DNA from: Candidatus Competibacteraceae bacterium
GTDB lineage: Bacteria; Pseudomonadota; Gammaproteobacteria; Competibacterales; Competibacteraceae
Reading direction: 5' to 3'
Length of the DNA stretch: 9,477 bases
Assembly: GCA_007120095.1 (NCBI GenBank)
Contig: SKOM01000028.1
Coordinates: 1-9,477 of the forward strand
The translations under genes were made by a program, and so were the position numbers. This document shows, piece after piece, positions 1 through 7,577 of this stretch; position 1 is the stretch's first letter; each line of letters opens with the position of its first letter. The notes beneath the pieces were generated by a model. That model made no database searches. It had not been told where the DNA came from and saw only the letters and a program-made list of their open reading frames with translations.

Positions 1-101
1 TGCATTTCGGCACCCGCTTCGGCAACGAGGCCACATTGCTGCGCCTGGCGGTTCAACTAGAACAGGCTCGACCGTGGGCAAATCGCAGGCCGACTGTTTG
101 A
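1..101 (+). CDS. Amidase-signature family hydrolase, C-terminal end only (partial)
   Basis: Only the last 32 codons are in the window; the reading frame begins at base 3 and ends with TGA at 99-101. The visible tail contains [20 protein letters not shown], a pattern typical of the extreme C-terminus of amidase-signature enzymes (for example 6-aminohexanoate-cyclic-dimer hydrolase and aryl-amidase types), where a phrase like [20 protein letters not shown] follows the last core strand. Members hydrolyse amide bonds with a Ser-cisSer-Lys triad, which lies upstream and cannot be checked here. The gene converges on the transporter operon, with 49 bp between stop codons, so it is not co-transcribed with it. 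A shared amide substrate is possible but unproven. The call rests on a short segment from memory of the family. Confidence 0.7.
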   Translation, partial: HFGTRFGNEATLLRLAVQLEQARPWANRRPTV

Positions 102-150
102 CCGCAGTTTGATGACTTATAGTCGTTAGGGCAAATCACCATCAGAAACG

Positions 151-867
151 TTAAACCCCGAGATACCGCTGGCGGATGTCCGGATTCTCTTGCAACTCGG
201 CGCGGCTACCCTGGTAGCGGATCTGGCCGCTTTCCATAATGTAAACCCGATCACTGACTTGCAGGGCAAAATTTAGGTTTTGTTCGGATAATAAGACACT
301 CAGTCCCTGATCCTTCAAAGCGGCTACGGCCTGGGTCATTTGTGCCACGATAACCGGTGCCAGCCCTTCCGAGGGTTCGTCCAACAGCAGAAGTTGTGGA
401 TGTCCCATCAGGGTGCGGGCTACCGTGAGCATTTGCTGCTCTCCACCGCTGATGCGGCCTGCCGGGCGGTCGAGTAACTCGCGTAGATTGGGAAACAGCG
501 TAAACACCCGCGCTTCGTCCCACAGCAGGGCATGACCCTTGGCTGGTGCCCGCCGACCGACTTCTAAATTCTCCCGCACGCTGAGATCGGTAAAGATGCG
601 TCGGTCTTCCGGTACATAGCCTATTCCCAAGCGGGCAATTTGATGGCTGGGCAAGCGATCGATGGCTTGCCCCTGCCAATGGATGCGTCCCGTGGTGGAA
701 CGCAGCAGCCCCATAAGGCTTTTCAACGTGGTCGACTTACCCGCGCCATTGCGGCCCAATAAGGCTACGACTTCGCCGGGTTCAATATGTAAATCGATAG
801 CGAACAGCACCTGGGCGCGTTCATACCACGCACAAAGCTGTTCGACCTGTAGCAGGGCAGTGTTCAC
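151..867 (-). CDS. LivF-like ABC transporter ATP-binding protein
   Basis: Cytoplasmic ATPase of a branched-chain-amino-acid-type (HAAT family) uptake transporter, 238 residues, the normal LivF length. Visible motifs: Walker A GRNGAGKST at 38-46, the LivF-type Q-loop region VPEDRR at 85-90, signature SGGEQQ at 140-145, Walker B LLLLDEP at 159-165 with Glu164 as presumed catalytic base, and the switch position in SEQN at 194-197, where Gln196 replaces the usual His; Gln here is common in LivF proteins. The start is GTG at 867-865, giving a GTGA overlap with the TGA stop of the upstream LivG-like gene, with AGG a few bases before it. It is the last gene of the operon and would heterodimerise with the LivG-like protein. 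The exact substrate is not shown, so no gene symbol is assigned. Confidence 0.93.
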   Translation of the reverse strand: MNTALLQVEQLCAWYERAQVLFAIDLHIEPGEVVALLGRNGAGKSTTLKSLMGLLRSTTGRIHWQGQAIDRLPSHQIARLGIGYVPEDRRIFTDLSVRENLEVGRRAPAKGHALLWDEARVFTLFPNLRELLDRPAGRISGGEQQMLTVARTLMGHPQLLLLDEPSEGLAPVIVAQMTQAVAALKDQGLSVLLSEQNLNFALQVSDRVYIMESGQIRYQGSRAELQENPDIRQRYLGV

Positions 868-1604
868 GAGTGACCTAAATAACGTGTTTGCACCAGGGGA
901 TCGGCCCGCACACTGGCCGGTGTGCCAGCGGCAATCATTTGTCCATGATCCAGTACGATCAAGCGGTCAGCATGACGAAACACCACATCCATATCATGCT
1001 CGGTAAATAACACGGCAATGGTGTGCTCGCGGGCAATCTTGACCACAAGACGCATCAGCTCGGCGCGTTCGGCGGGGGCCATACCGGCGGTGGGTTCGTC
1101 CATCAGCAACAGCCGTGGCTGGTGGGCCAGAGCGACGGCTAATTCCACGCGTTTGAGATCCCCATACGCCAGTATCCCGCAACTGCGTTCTGCCTGGGCT
1201 GCCATACCGACTTGCTCTAACAGCGCCGAGGCCACTGGGCGATAATACCCGGTCGCACGCCGCCACGGTTGCCACAAGCGCCGGTGGTGGGACAGCAGGG
1301 CCAACTGGATATTTTCCAGTACACTCATGGAGCCGAAGCTGGCGGTGATCTGGAACGTACGCCCCACACCCAAACGCCAGATGCGGTACGCTGGCAGGCC
1401 GAGTAATTCGTGATTCGCCAGGCGCACACTGCCGTGATCTGCGGCTAATTGACCACCGAGCAGATTAAAACAGGTGGACTTGCCCGCCCCATTGGGGCCG
1501 ATCATGGCGAGGATTTCCCCCTCGGCTACTGTAAAGCTCAGGTCATCAACGGCAGCCACCGCTCCGAAATATTTGCTGAGTCCTTGAACCTGCAATAAGC
1601 TCAT
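864..1604 (-). CDS. LivG-like ABC transporter ATP-binding protein
   Basis: Second ATPase subunit of the HAAT-type importer, 246 residues. Motifs seen: Walker A GPNGAGKST at 36-44, Q-loop Gln85 in GRTFQ, a signature of the form LAYGD at 145-149 (the LivG family usually shows LSYGQ, so Ser to Ala and Gln to Asp here), Walker B LLLMDEP at 165-171 and H-loop His203 in TEHDMDVV. The two ATPases supply complementary switch residues, His here and Gln in the partner. ATG at 1604-1602 overlaps the stop of the fused permease as ATGA, and the 3' end overlaps the LivF-like start by 4 nt, pointing to translational coupling and equal subunit supply. Confidence 0.93.
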   Translation of the reverse strand: MSLLQVQGLSKYFGAVAAVDDLSFTVAEGEILAMIGPNGAGKSTCFNLLGGQLAADHGSVRLANHELLGLPAYRIWRLGVGRTFQITASFGSMSVLENIQLALLSHHRRLWQPWRRATGYYRPVASALLEQVGMAAQAERSCGILAYGDLKRVELAVALAHQPRLLLMDEPTAGMAPAERAELMRLVVKIAREHTIAVLFTEHDMDVVFRHADRLIVLDHGQMIAAGTPASVRADPLVQTRYLGHS

Positions 1605-3439
1605 GAGCTGATCCGCCGACTACGCCACTGTTCAGCGATACCACCGAGGCCGTGGGGAAACAGTACGACCAATCCAATCAGGCTTAAACCCAATAAAAAC
1701 CGCCAGTAGTCCAGTCGGGACAATTCATCATGCAGCCAGGTAAACACCGCCGCCCCCAGTAAAGGGCCGCTCACGGTTTGTACCCCGCCCAGCAGCACCA
1801 TAATTAAGGCATCGACGGAGTTGGGAATCGCCATGACATCGGGAAACACGCTGCCTTTGGAATACACATACAGACTTCCGGCCAATCCGGCACAGACCCC
1901 GGCGATGGTGAACGCCGCCCATTGATGATGGCGCACGGCAATGCCGATGGCCTCAGCACGCCGTGCCGAATCGCGGCTACCGCGCAGCGCATAACCGAAG
2001 GGGGCAAACATCATCCGCCGCAAGCTGTAAATGCCCAGCGCACACAGCGTTAAACTGAGATAGTAATAACTTATCCGATCCGCTGCCCACGGCGCAGGCC
2101 ACAACCCGAGAATCCCGTCATCGCCGCCGGTGACCGGATACCATTGCATGGCGACCGACCAGATGATTTGCGCAAACGCCAGCGTTAGCATGGCCAAATA
2201 TACCCCACGCAGGCGCACGCAAAACCAGCCGAATAGCAGTGCGCCCAAGCCGGCGATCCACGGAGCGAGTAACAAAGCGGGCAGCATCGGTAAGCTCAGA
2301 TACTTGACCAGCAGTGCGGCGCCATAAGCACCTAAGCCAAAATACGCGGCATGGCCGAAGGAAATCATGCCGCCGGGACCGAGTAAAAAATGCAGACTGG
2401 CCGCAAACAGTGCGGCGATGAAAATATCCACCATCAGCACCAGCACATACCCTTGGGTAAACCAGGGCAGTGCCACCAGACCGGTTAACAGCGGCAGCCA
2501 CAACATGAGACTGAGCCGACTCGGTAAGCGTAATCGCGGGGCCGGCGGGCCGGTAGGCGGAGCGGCGGATTCGGGTTTGCCCAGCAGGCCTTGAGGACGC
2601 AAAATCAGCACACTGGCCATCACCAGAAACATCAGTGCCAGGGTTAAGGTTGGGAACACCAAAATGCCAAAAGCATTTAATTGCCCCACTAATACGGCGG
2701 CGAGAAAAGCGCCGAGAATCGATCCCAGGCCGCCGATCACAACGATGACAAAAGCCGTCGCGATGATATTAATGTCGAGCAGCGTATCCGCCCCGCCCTT
2801 AGGCAATTGCAGCGCTCCGCCCAGGCCGGCCAGCAATGACCCTAAAAAAAACACTGCGGTGAATAATCGGGTCTGGTTCACACCGAGTGCGGCCACCATC
2901 TCCCGATCTTGTGTGGCCGCCCGCACCAGAATGCCCCAGCGGGTACGCTGGAACAGCCACCATAAAGCCAGTAATAATAACGGTGTGATGGCGATAAGAA
3001 ACAGATCGTAACTCGGCAGATAATGACCGGCGATGAGCACGGCACCGTCCAAACCGGGTACCTGCGGACCCAGCCGGTCTTCGGGGCCCCATACCCATAA
3101 CACCGCGTCTTGTATGACCAGTACCACCCCGAATGTCGCCAGTAGTTGGAATAATTCCGGAGCCTTATAAATGCGCCGCAAGATTAAATATTCCACCAGT
3201 ACGCCGACCAGCCCAACCGTCACCGCAGCCACCACCACACTGACCCAAAAGCCCAGCGCCCCGGCCGCCAGCCACTGATGCAACCACCACGCCAGATAAG
3301 CGCCCAGCATATAAAATGAGCCGTGGGCAAAATTCACCACGCGGGTGACGCCGAAGATAATTGACAAACCGACCGCTACCAAAAACAGTGAAGCGGCACT
3401 GGCGAGGCCGGTTAAACTTTGAAGTAGAATAATACTCAT
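1601..3439 (-). CDS. Fused LivH-LivM-type ABC transporter permease
   Basis: Inner-membrane translocation subunit of the importer, 612 residues, about twice the length of one Liv permease. Residues 1-288 form a LivH-like half: VVNFAHGSFYMLGAY at 34-48, the cytoplasmic coupling segment around RAATQDREMVAALGVN at 173-188, IGGLGSILGAFLA at 235-247 and the closing RPQGLLGK at 281-288. A Pro/Ala-rich linker, about 289-308, leads to a LivM-like half: GPGGMISFGHAAYFGLGAY at 354-372, RLRGVYLAMLTLAFAQI at 409-425, TGGDDGIL at 437-444, the coupling segment RGSRDSARRAEAIGI at 486-500 and GGVQTVSGPLLGA at 551-563. Hydrophobic helices run through both halves. The ORF is open throughout, so this is a genuine fusion. 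The start ATG has no clear Shine-Dalgarno sequence and lies 38 nt after the preceding stop. Confidence 0.92.
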   Translation of the reverse strand: MSIILLQSLTGLASAASLFLVAVGLSIIFGVTRVVNFAHGSFYMLGAYLAWWLHQWLAAGALGFWVSVVVAAVTVGLVGVLVEYLILRRIYKAPELFQLLATFGVVLVIQDAVLWVWGPEDRLGPQVPGLDGAVLIAGHYLPSYDLFLIAITPLLLLALWWLFQRTRWGILVRAATQDREMVAALGVNQTRLFTAVFFLGSLLAGLGGALQLPKGGADTLLDINIIATAFVIVVIGGLGSILGAFLAAVLVGQLNAFGILVFPTLTLALMFLVMASVLILRPQGLLGKPESAAPPTGPPAPRLRLPSRLSLMLWLPLLTGLVALPWFTQGYVLVLMVDIFIAALFAASLHFLLGPGGMISFGHAAYFGLGAYGAALLVKYLSLPMLPALLLAPWIAGLGALLFGWFCVRLRGVYLAMLTLAFAQIIWSVAMQWYPVTGGDDGILGLWPAPWAADRISYYYLSLTLCALGIYSLRRMMFAPFGYALRGSRDSARRAEAIGIAVRHHQWAAFTIAGVCAGLAGSLYVYSKGSVFPDVMAIPNSVDALIMVLLGGVQTVSGPLLGAAVFTWLHDELSRLDYWRFLLGLSLIGLVVLFPHGLGGIAEQWRSRRISS

Positions 3440-3477
3440 GCCAATGGCTGTGTGACCGTTAGGGAAGGCTAGGGGGA

Positions 3478-4128
3478 TCAGCGTTGCAGCGCGGCATCAT
3501 ACTGGATGCTGACTACGACCCCATCACGCAAAATGACTTGATTACCTCGGCCTCTGCGCTCATCGGTGGTATAGTTGAGTGTGGTCTCAAGGCCGCGAGT
3601 GGTGCGTCGCGGTTGCTCAGCATCCGCCGCCCCCCAGGTCATCAGAACCTCGTCATACAGCATCCCAGGGGTAACCACACCCTGGATATAGTGCCGACGG
3701 AAATTATCATGCACGGCGGTGACTCGATTGTTAACAGTATAGATCTCTGCCTGGTAGGTCATTTCGCGTAACACCGGCAGCTCGAACACATAACGAGCGC
3801 GAATACCGGCACGTTGCTGTTCTTTAGGTGAGCCCAACAAAGCTTCAACATGATCAATAGCGGTGTTTAAGCGGATCTGATCGGCTATCTGGGCAATGCT
3901 CAGCCAGTCATAGGGTCGTGAGTCATCGGCCAGATCAGGACGCTGGCGTCGCCCCTCCGCAAAGGGCGACTGCGTTTGGCCGCGATCCGGAAACACCGGA
4001 CACGGCGTGTCACGAAAGGTAACATTGCCCTGTTCATCCTCACAGCGAAATACCTCACCATGGCTGGTTACGGATACAGCAGCCAACAATACAGCAAGGA
4101 GCAGCAGTGATAATGGTGGCGATGGCAT
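3478..4128 (-). CDS. Exported DUF4124-domain protein with two BamE/SmpA-like repeats
   Basis: 216 residues from ATG at 4128-4126, one base after the stop of the binding-protein gene. Residues 7-20 are a hydrophobic signal segment with probable cleavage near SHG24, so the protein should be periplasmic. Residues 25-44 (EVFRCEDEQGNVTFRDTPCP) match the DUF4124 pattern, with Cys29 and Cys43 able to form a disulfide. After a charged linker, two segments look alike: about 86-143 (VEALLGSPKEQQRAG...Y...Y.VNNRVTAV) and about 151-210 (GMLYDEVLMTWGAADAEQPRR...G...LNY...VILRDGVVVSI). Both resemble the BamE/SmpA or DUF2845 fold by eye. An in-frame ATG at 4167 would give a basic n-region (MKRQR) but overlaps the upstream gene by 38 nt and has no ribosome site. 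The function is unknown; the placement suggests a role with the transporter or envelope. Confidence 0.78.
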   Translation of the reverse strand: MPSPPLSLLLLAVLLAAVSVTSHGEVFRCEDEQGNVTFRDTPCPVFPDRGQTQSPFAEGRRQRPDLADDSRPYDWLSIAQIADQIRLNTAIDHVEALLGSPKEQQRAGIRARYVFELPVLREMTYQAEIYTVNNRVTAVHDNFRRHYIQGVVTPGMLYDEVLMTWGAADAEQPRRTTRGLETTLNYTTDERRGRGNQVILRDGVVVSIQYDAALQR

Positions 4129-4129
4129 T

Positions 4130-5326
4130 TTATTCGCTCGGACGCCGTTGTAACGCTGTCGCTTCATCGGGTAAATAATCGTTGCCGTCTGCATAGAACC
4201 AGTCGACCATGATGCCACGACCGTCTTGCAGAGCCGTTTGGCCTACAAAAGCGCCCATGGTAGCTTGATGATCGGCCGCACGAAACCGGATCGGCCCCAA
4301 TGGTGAAGCAAATTCAATCCCACGGGCGGCTTCCACTAAGGCATCAGTGTCAGTGCTGCCGGCCGCTTCGATAATCGCCGCAACGGCCAGTAAAGTATTG
4401 TAGCCTACTACGGAGCCGAGGCGCGGATAGTCGTCAAAGCGAGCCTGATAGGCGGCGACAAAGGTGTTATGTTCCGGGGTGTCGATGGCATACCACGGAT
4501 AGCCGGTGACAATCCAGCCCTCGGGGGCCTCGTCTTGCAGCGGATCCAGGTACTCCGGCTCGCCGGTCAATAAGCTGACGACCTCGCGCCCGGCAAACAA
4601 GCGCCGCAAACGACCTTCGCGCACCAGACGGGCGAGATCAGCACCGAAAGTCACATTAAAAATGGCTTCCGGATCAGCGGCCAGCAAGGCTTGCACCTCG
4701 GCACCGGCATCAATTTGTCCCTGAGCTGGCCATTGTTCAGCAATAAACTCCACCTCGGGGCGGCGTTGTTGCAGCAGGGTTTTGAAAGCGGCGACGGCAT
4801 CCTGGCCGTATTTATAATTAGGCGCGATGGTCGCCCAGCGGGTGGCGGGCAATTCTGCGGCCTGTTCGGCCAGCATCGCGGCCTGCATATAAGTACTCGG
4901 GCGCAGACGGAAAGTGTAGCGGTTGCCACTGTCCCAGATCAGGGCATCGGTCAGGGGTTCCGCCGCCATAAAAAACACCCGGCGTTGTTTGGCGTAATCG
5001 GCTACCGCCAGCCCGACATGGGAAAAAAACGTGCCCGCCAACAACACCACGTCCTCGCGGCTGACCAGTTCTTCGGCAATGCGCACCGCGTTACCCGGTC
5101 GTCCGCCATCATCGCGGGAGATCACTTGCAACGGTCGGTCGAGAACGCCGCCATCGGCATTAATTTGTTCGACAGCGAGCTGCCAGCCGTTGCGGTAGGG
5201 CAAAGTAAATGCGGGTAGACTGGTGTAGCTGTTGAGCTCGCCGATACGGATAGGTTCGGCGGCTTGAGTGATCCCGGCAGACAGGCACCCTGCCAGCAGT
5301 AACACAACGCTTCGCATACGCACCAT
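4130..5326 (-). CDS. Periplasmic substrate-binding protein of a branched-chain-amino-acid-type ABC transporter
   Basis: First gene of the operon, 398 residues from ATG at 5326. It captures the ligand and delivers it to the fused permease. The signal peptide is MVRMRS followed by VVLLLAG, with cleavage likely near TQA/AEP at about 22-24; an LAGC sequence at 11-14 also makes a lipoprotein possible. The mature part is a type I periplasmic-binding fold (Peripla_BP_6): RIGELNSY near its start, NGWQLAVEQINADGGVLDR, ISRDDGGRPGNAVRIAEELVSRE, AEPLTDALIW, YTFRLRPSTYMQAAML, TGEPEYLDPL and GYNTLLAVAA. An in-frame ATG at 5365 has no ribosome site and overlaps the best -10 element; the chosen ATG has AGGA at 5341-5338, 11 nt upstream. 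I recognise the subfamily but not its ligand, so amino acid, amide or another compound remain open. Confidence 0.9.
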   Translation of the reverse strand: MVRMRSVVLLLAGCLSAGITQAAEPIRIGELNSYTSLPAFTLPYRNGWQLAVEQINADGGVLDRPLQVISRDDGGRPGNAVRIAEELVSREDVVLLAGTFFSHVGLAVADYAKQRRVFFMAAEPLTDALIWDSGNRYTFRLRPSTYMQAAMLAEQAAELPATRWATIAPNYKYGQDAVAAFKTLLQQRRPEVEFIAEQWPAQGQIDAGAEVQALLAADPEAIFNVTFGADLARLVREGRLRRLFAGREVVSLLTGEPEYLDPLQDEAPEGWIVTGYPWYAIDTPEHNTFVAAYQARFDDYPRLGSVVGYNTLLAVAAIIEAAGSTDTDALVEAARGIEFASPLGPIRFRAADHQATMGAFVGQTALQDGRGIMVDWFYADGNDYLPDEATALQRRPSE

Positions 5327-5363
5327 TTTGGTTAGTATCCTGTGGGTAAAATAATTATCGACC

Positions 5364-5391
5364 ATTCTAAATTGAATAGCGCTGACTGCAA
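5364..5391 (-). promoter_or_regulatory. Candidate sigma-70 promoter of the ABC transporter operon
   Basis: On the minus strand a -35-like TTGCAG (5391-5386, 3 of 6 matches) and a -10-like TAGAAT (5369-5364, 5 of 6 matches) are 16 bp apart. Transcription would begin near 5357, leaving a leader of about 30 nt with AGGA at 5341-5338 before the ATG at 5326. The -10 box overlaps the upstream in-frame ATG at 5365, which would then lie outside the transcript. Found by eye only. Confidence 0.35.
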
Positions 5392-5420
5392 CTAGGATCG
5401 TTCAGGTTTTTACATCAGGC

Positions 5421-5450
5421 TGTCCATAAGCGGCCATTGAGTTCTATACT
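5421..5450 (+). promoter_or_regulatory. Weak candidate promoter of the EF-G-like/prfB/lysS cluster
   Basis: A good -10 hexamer TATACT (5445-5450) sits 54 bp before the EF-G-like ATG. The best -35 at a plausible distance is TGTCCA (5421-5426, 3 of 6 matches, 18 bp spacer), which is poor, and there is no extended -10 TG. The start point would be near 5457, giving a leader of about 47 nt that includes the strong AGGAGG at 5493-5498. Confidence 0.3.
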
Positions 5451-5503
5451 GCAAAATCGGTTTAAGCACTGGATATTGATGATCGGAAAGCGAGGAGGCT
5501 GTT

Positions 5504-7552
5504 ATGAGTTATACCAGTGAGGCAATCCGCAATATTGCCTTGATCGGCCATGCGGCAGCGGGCAAAACCACCCTGGCTGAGGCTTTGCTCTATGAGGCGG
5601 GCGTTATCGGTCAAATCGGTAGTATCGAAAGGGGTAACACTGTATGTGATTATAATCCCCAAGAAAAAGCTCACCAGCATTCGCTGGAGACGGCCATCGT
5701 GCAATTTGATCATGATGGCACCCATATTAATTTGCTGGATACCCCGGGTTTTCCTGATTTCAGCGGTCATGCCATCGATGCGTTATCGGCGGTTGAAACC
5801 GCAGCGGTAGTGATTAATGCTCAGACCGGTATCGAAACCATGACCCGACGGATGATGGAGCACGCTCAGGAGCGTGGCTTGTGCCGGATGATAATCGTTA
5901 ACAAAATCGATCAGGAACACACTGATTTACTTGGTTTGGTCGCCGAGATCCAACAAACGTTTGGCAGCGAATGTTTGCCCATTAACCTGCCGACGGATAA
6001 TGCTGCAGCGGTAGTCGATTGCTTTTTCAACCAACAGGGCGACAGCGACTTCGGCGCTGTGGCCGAGGCGCACACCGCGATTATCGATCAGGTGGTGGAA
6101 ATTAATGAGGAGTTAATGGAGTCGTATCTGGAGGCCGGTGATGGGAATATTGACCCTGACCAGCTCCACAATACCTTTGAACAGGTGCTGCGTGAAGGCC
6201 ATTTGATTCCCATCTGCTTTGTTTCCGCGCGCAACCAGATTGGTGTGCAGCAACTGTTGGAACTGTGTGTCAAGCTACTGCCCTCGCCTCTGGAGGGCAA
6301 TGCCGAGCCGTTTTATCGCGGCGGGCAAGAATCCCCCGAGTTGTTTTATCCGGTGCCCTATGCCGACGCCCATGTGATTGCCCATGTATTTCGCTTAAGC
6401 ATTGATCCCTTTGTTGGCAAACTGGCTGCGTTTCGGGTGCATCAGGGTACGATGACCAAAGACAGCCAGTTGTTCATCGGTGATGCGCGTAAGCCTTTAA
6501 AGATCAGTCACTTGCTGCGAATTCATGGTAAAGACACCCATGAAATGGAGCGGGCGATCCCAGGGGATATCTGCGCGGTTGCCAAGGTCGATGAGCTTTA
6601 CAGAGGAGCGGTAATCCACGATTCCCATGATGAAGACAATGTACATTTAAAGTCGCTGCATTATCCGGTGCCACTGTTCGGGCTGGCTCTAAGTCCCCAG
6701 AACCGCGGCGATGAGCAAAAAATGTCGGATACTCTGAACAAACTGACCGAAGAAGATCCCTGTTTACTGGTCGAGCACAATCAGGCAACTCGTGAAACTG
6801 TGCTGCGAGGCCTAAGCGAGCTGCATCTGCGTCTTGCACTGGAGCGTATGAGTGAGCGTTACCGTTTGGAAGTTAACACCCGGCCGCCCAAGATCGCCTA
6901 CCGTGAAAGCATCCGCAGCACGGCTGAAGGACATCATCGCCATAAAAAACAAACCGGCGGTGCCGGTCAGTTCGGCGAAGTCTTTCTGCGGGTGGAGCCA
7001 CTGGAGCAAGGGGCCGGGTTTGAATTTGCCAGTGAGGTCGTCGGCGGTGCTATCCCGACTGCATTGATTCCTGCGGTGGAAAAAGGCATTCGCGATGCCC
7101 TGCAGCAAGGTGCCGTCGCGGGTTATCCCATTCATGATGTGCGAGCGGTGGTGTACGATGGCAAACATCATCCCGTCGATTCCAAAGAAGTGGCGTTTTC
7201 CACTGCCGGACGGGAGGCGTTTATTGACGCTATGCGTAAAGCCAAACCGGTGGTGCTGGAACCGATGGTGCGGATTCAGATCGAAGCGCCTGCCGATGCC
7301 ATGGGCTCACTGGCCGGGGATCTATCCAGCCGTCGTGGCCGAGTGAATGGTTCAGAAATGACCGCCAACGGCAGTATTCTGATCGATGGTTTAGTCCCGC
7401 TGGCAGAAATTGACGGCTACGCCTCACAATTGACCTCATTGACCGGCGGAGCGGGCAGTTATGCCATCGAATACAGCCATTACGATCCCGTCCCTGCGGA
7501 CATTCAAAAACGGCTGTGTGAAGCGTATCAGTCACCCGAAACGACCCAATAA
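5504..7552 (+). CDS. Elongation factor G-like GTPase (EF-G paralogue)
   Basis: 682 residues against about 704 for E. coli EF-G. It has the full five-domain order: G domain about 1-275, domain II about 285-375, III about 385-465 (FGLALSPQNRGDEQKM, GLSELHLRLALERM), IV about 466-585 (KKQTGGAGQFGEV at 481-493, tip loop GKHHPVDSKEVAF at 553-565) and V about 590-670. GTPase motifs: P-loop GHAAAGKT at 15-22, DTPGF at 79-83 where canonical EF-G has DTPGH, NKID at 133-136 and SA at 241-242. Switch I reads EKAHQHSLETA at 54-64 instead of ERGITI, with Ser60 near the usual Thr. These changes mark it as the EF-G-like/EF-G2 branch rather than the main translocase. AGGAGG lies 5 nt before the ATG. It ends TAA-TAG, 25 nt before prfB, so the two are probably co-transcribed. 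Its role (recycling, stress or backup translocation) is not known from sequence. Confidence 0.88.
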   Translation: MSYTSEAIRNIALIGHAAAGKTTLAEALLYEAGVIGQIGSIERGNTVCDYNPQEKAHQHSLETAIVQFDHDGTHINLLDTPGFPDFSGHAIDALSAVETAAVVINAQTGIETMTRRMMEHAQERGLCRMIIVNKIDQEHTDLLGLVAEIQQTFGSECLPINLPTDNAAAVVDCFFNQQGDSDFGAVAEAHTAIIDQVVEINEELMESYLEAGDGNIDPDQLHNTFEQVLREGHLIPICFVSARNQIGVQQLLELCVKLLPSPLEGNAEPFYRGGQESPELFYPVPYADAHVIAHVFRLSIDPFVGKLAAFRVHQGTMTKDSQLFIGDARKPLKISHLLRIHGKDTHEMERAIPGDICAVAKVDELYRGAVIHDSHDEDNVHLKSLHYPVPLFGLALSPQNRGDEQKMSDTLNKLTEEDPCLLVEHNQATRETVLRGLSELHLRLALERMSERYRLEVNTRPPKIAYRESIRSTAEGHHRHKKQTGGAGQFGEVFLRVEPLEQGAGFEFASEVVGGAIPTALIPAVEKGIRDALQQGAVAGYPIHDVRAVVYDGKHHPVDSKEVAFSTAGREAFIDAMRKAKPVVLEPMVRIQIEAPADAMGSLAGDLSSRRGRVNGSEMTANGSILIDGLVPLAEIDGYASQLTSLTGGAGSYAIEYSHYDPVPADIQKRLCEAYQSPETTQ

Positions 7553-7577
7553 TAGTTTTAACCATGGATTATTTATT

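Noticed and set aside
102..150. Possible bidirectional terminator between the amidase gene and the transporter operon (GTTTGATG with CATCAGAAAC).
   Set aside because: The stem needs a two-base bulge and a loop of about 25 bases and lacks a T-run on either strand.
251..679. Minus-strand 142-codon frame within the LivF-like gene.
   Set aside because: It lies in another frame of a gene with complete ATPase motifs and shows no family pattern.
3440..3477. Possible internal terminator or promoter between the DUF4124 gene and the fused permease.
   Set aside because: Only a tiny GCCA/TGGC palindrome is present, with no T-run and no -10/-35 pair.
4691..5218. Plus-strand open frame of 175 codons opposite the binding-protein gene.
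   Set aside because: It is a shadow of the high-GC minus-strand gene, has no recognisable domain and no ribosome site.
5385..5454. ACTGCAA repeated directly at 5385-5391 and 5448-5454 in the divergent intergenic region, as a possible operator pair.
   Set aside because: A 7-base direct repeat 63 bp apart without symmetry or a third copy is too weak to call a regulator site.
7564..7577. ATG at 7564 as an alternative prfB start.
   Set aside because: It is out of frame with the conserved [11 protein letters not shown]-terminus and the frameshift site.
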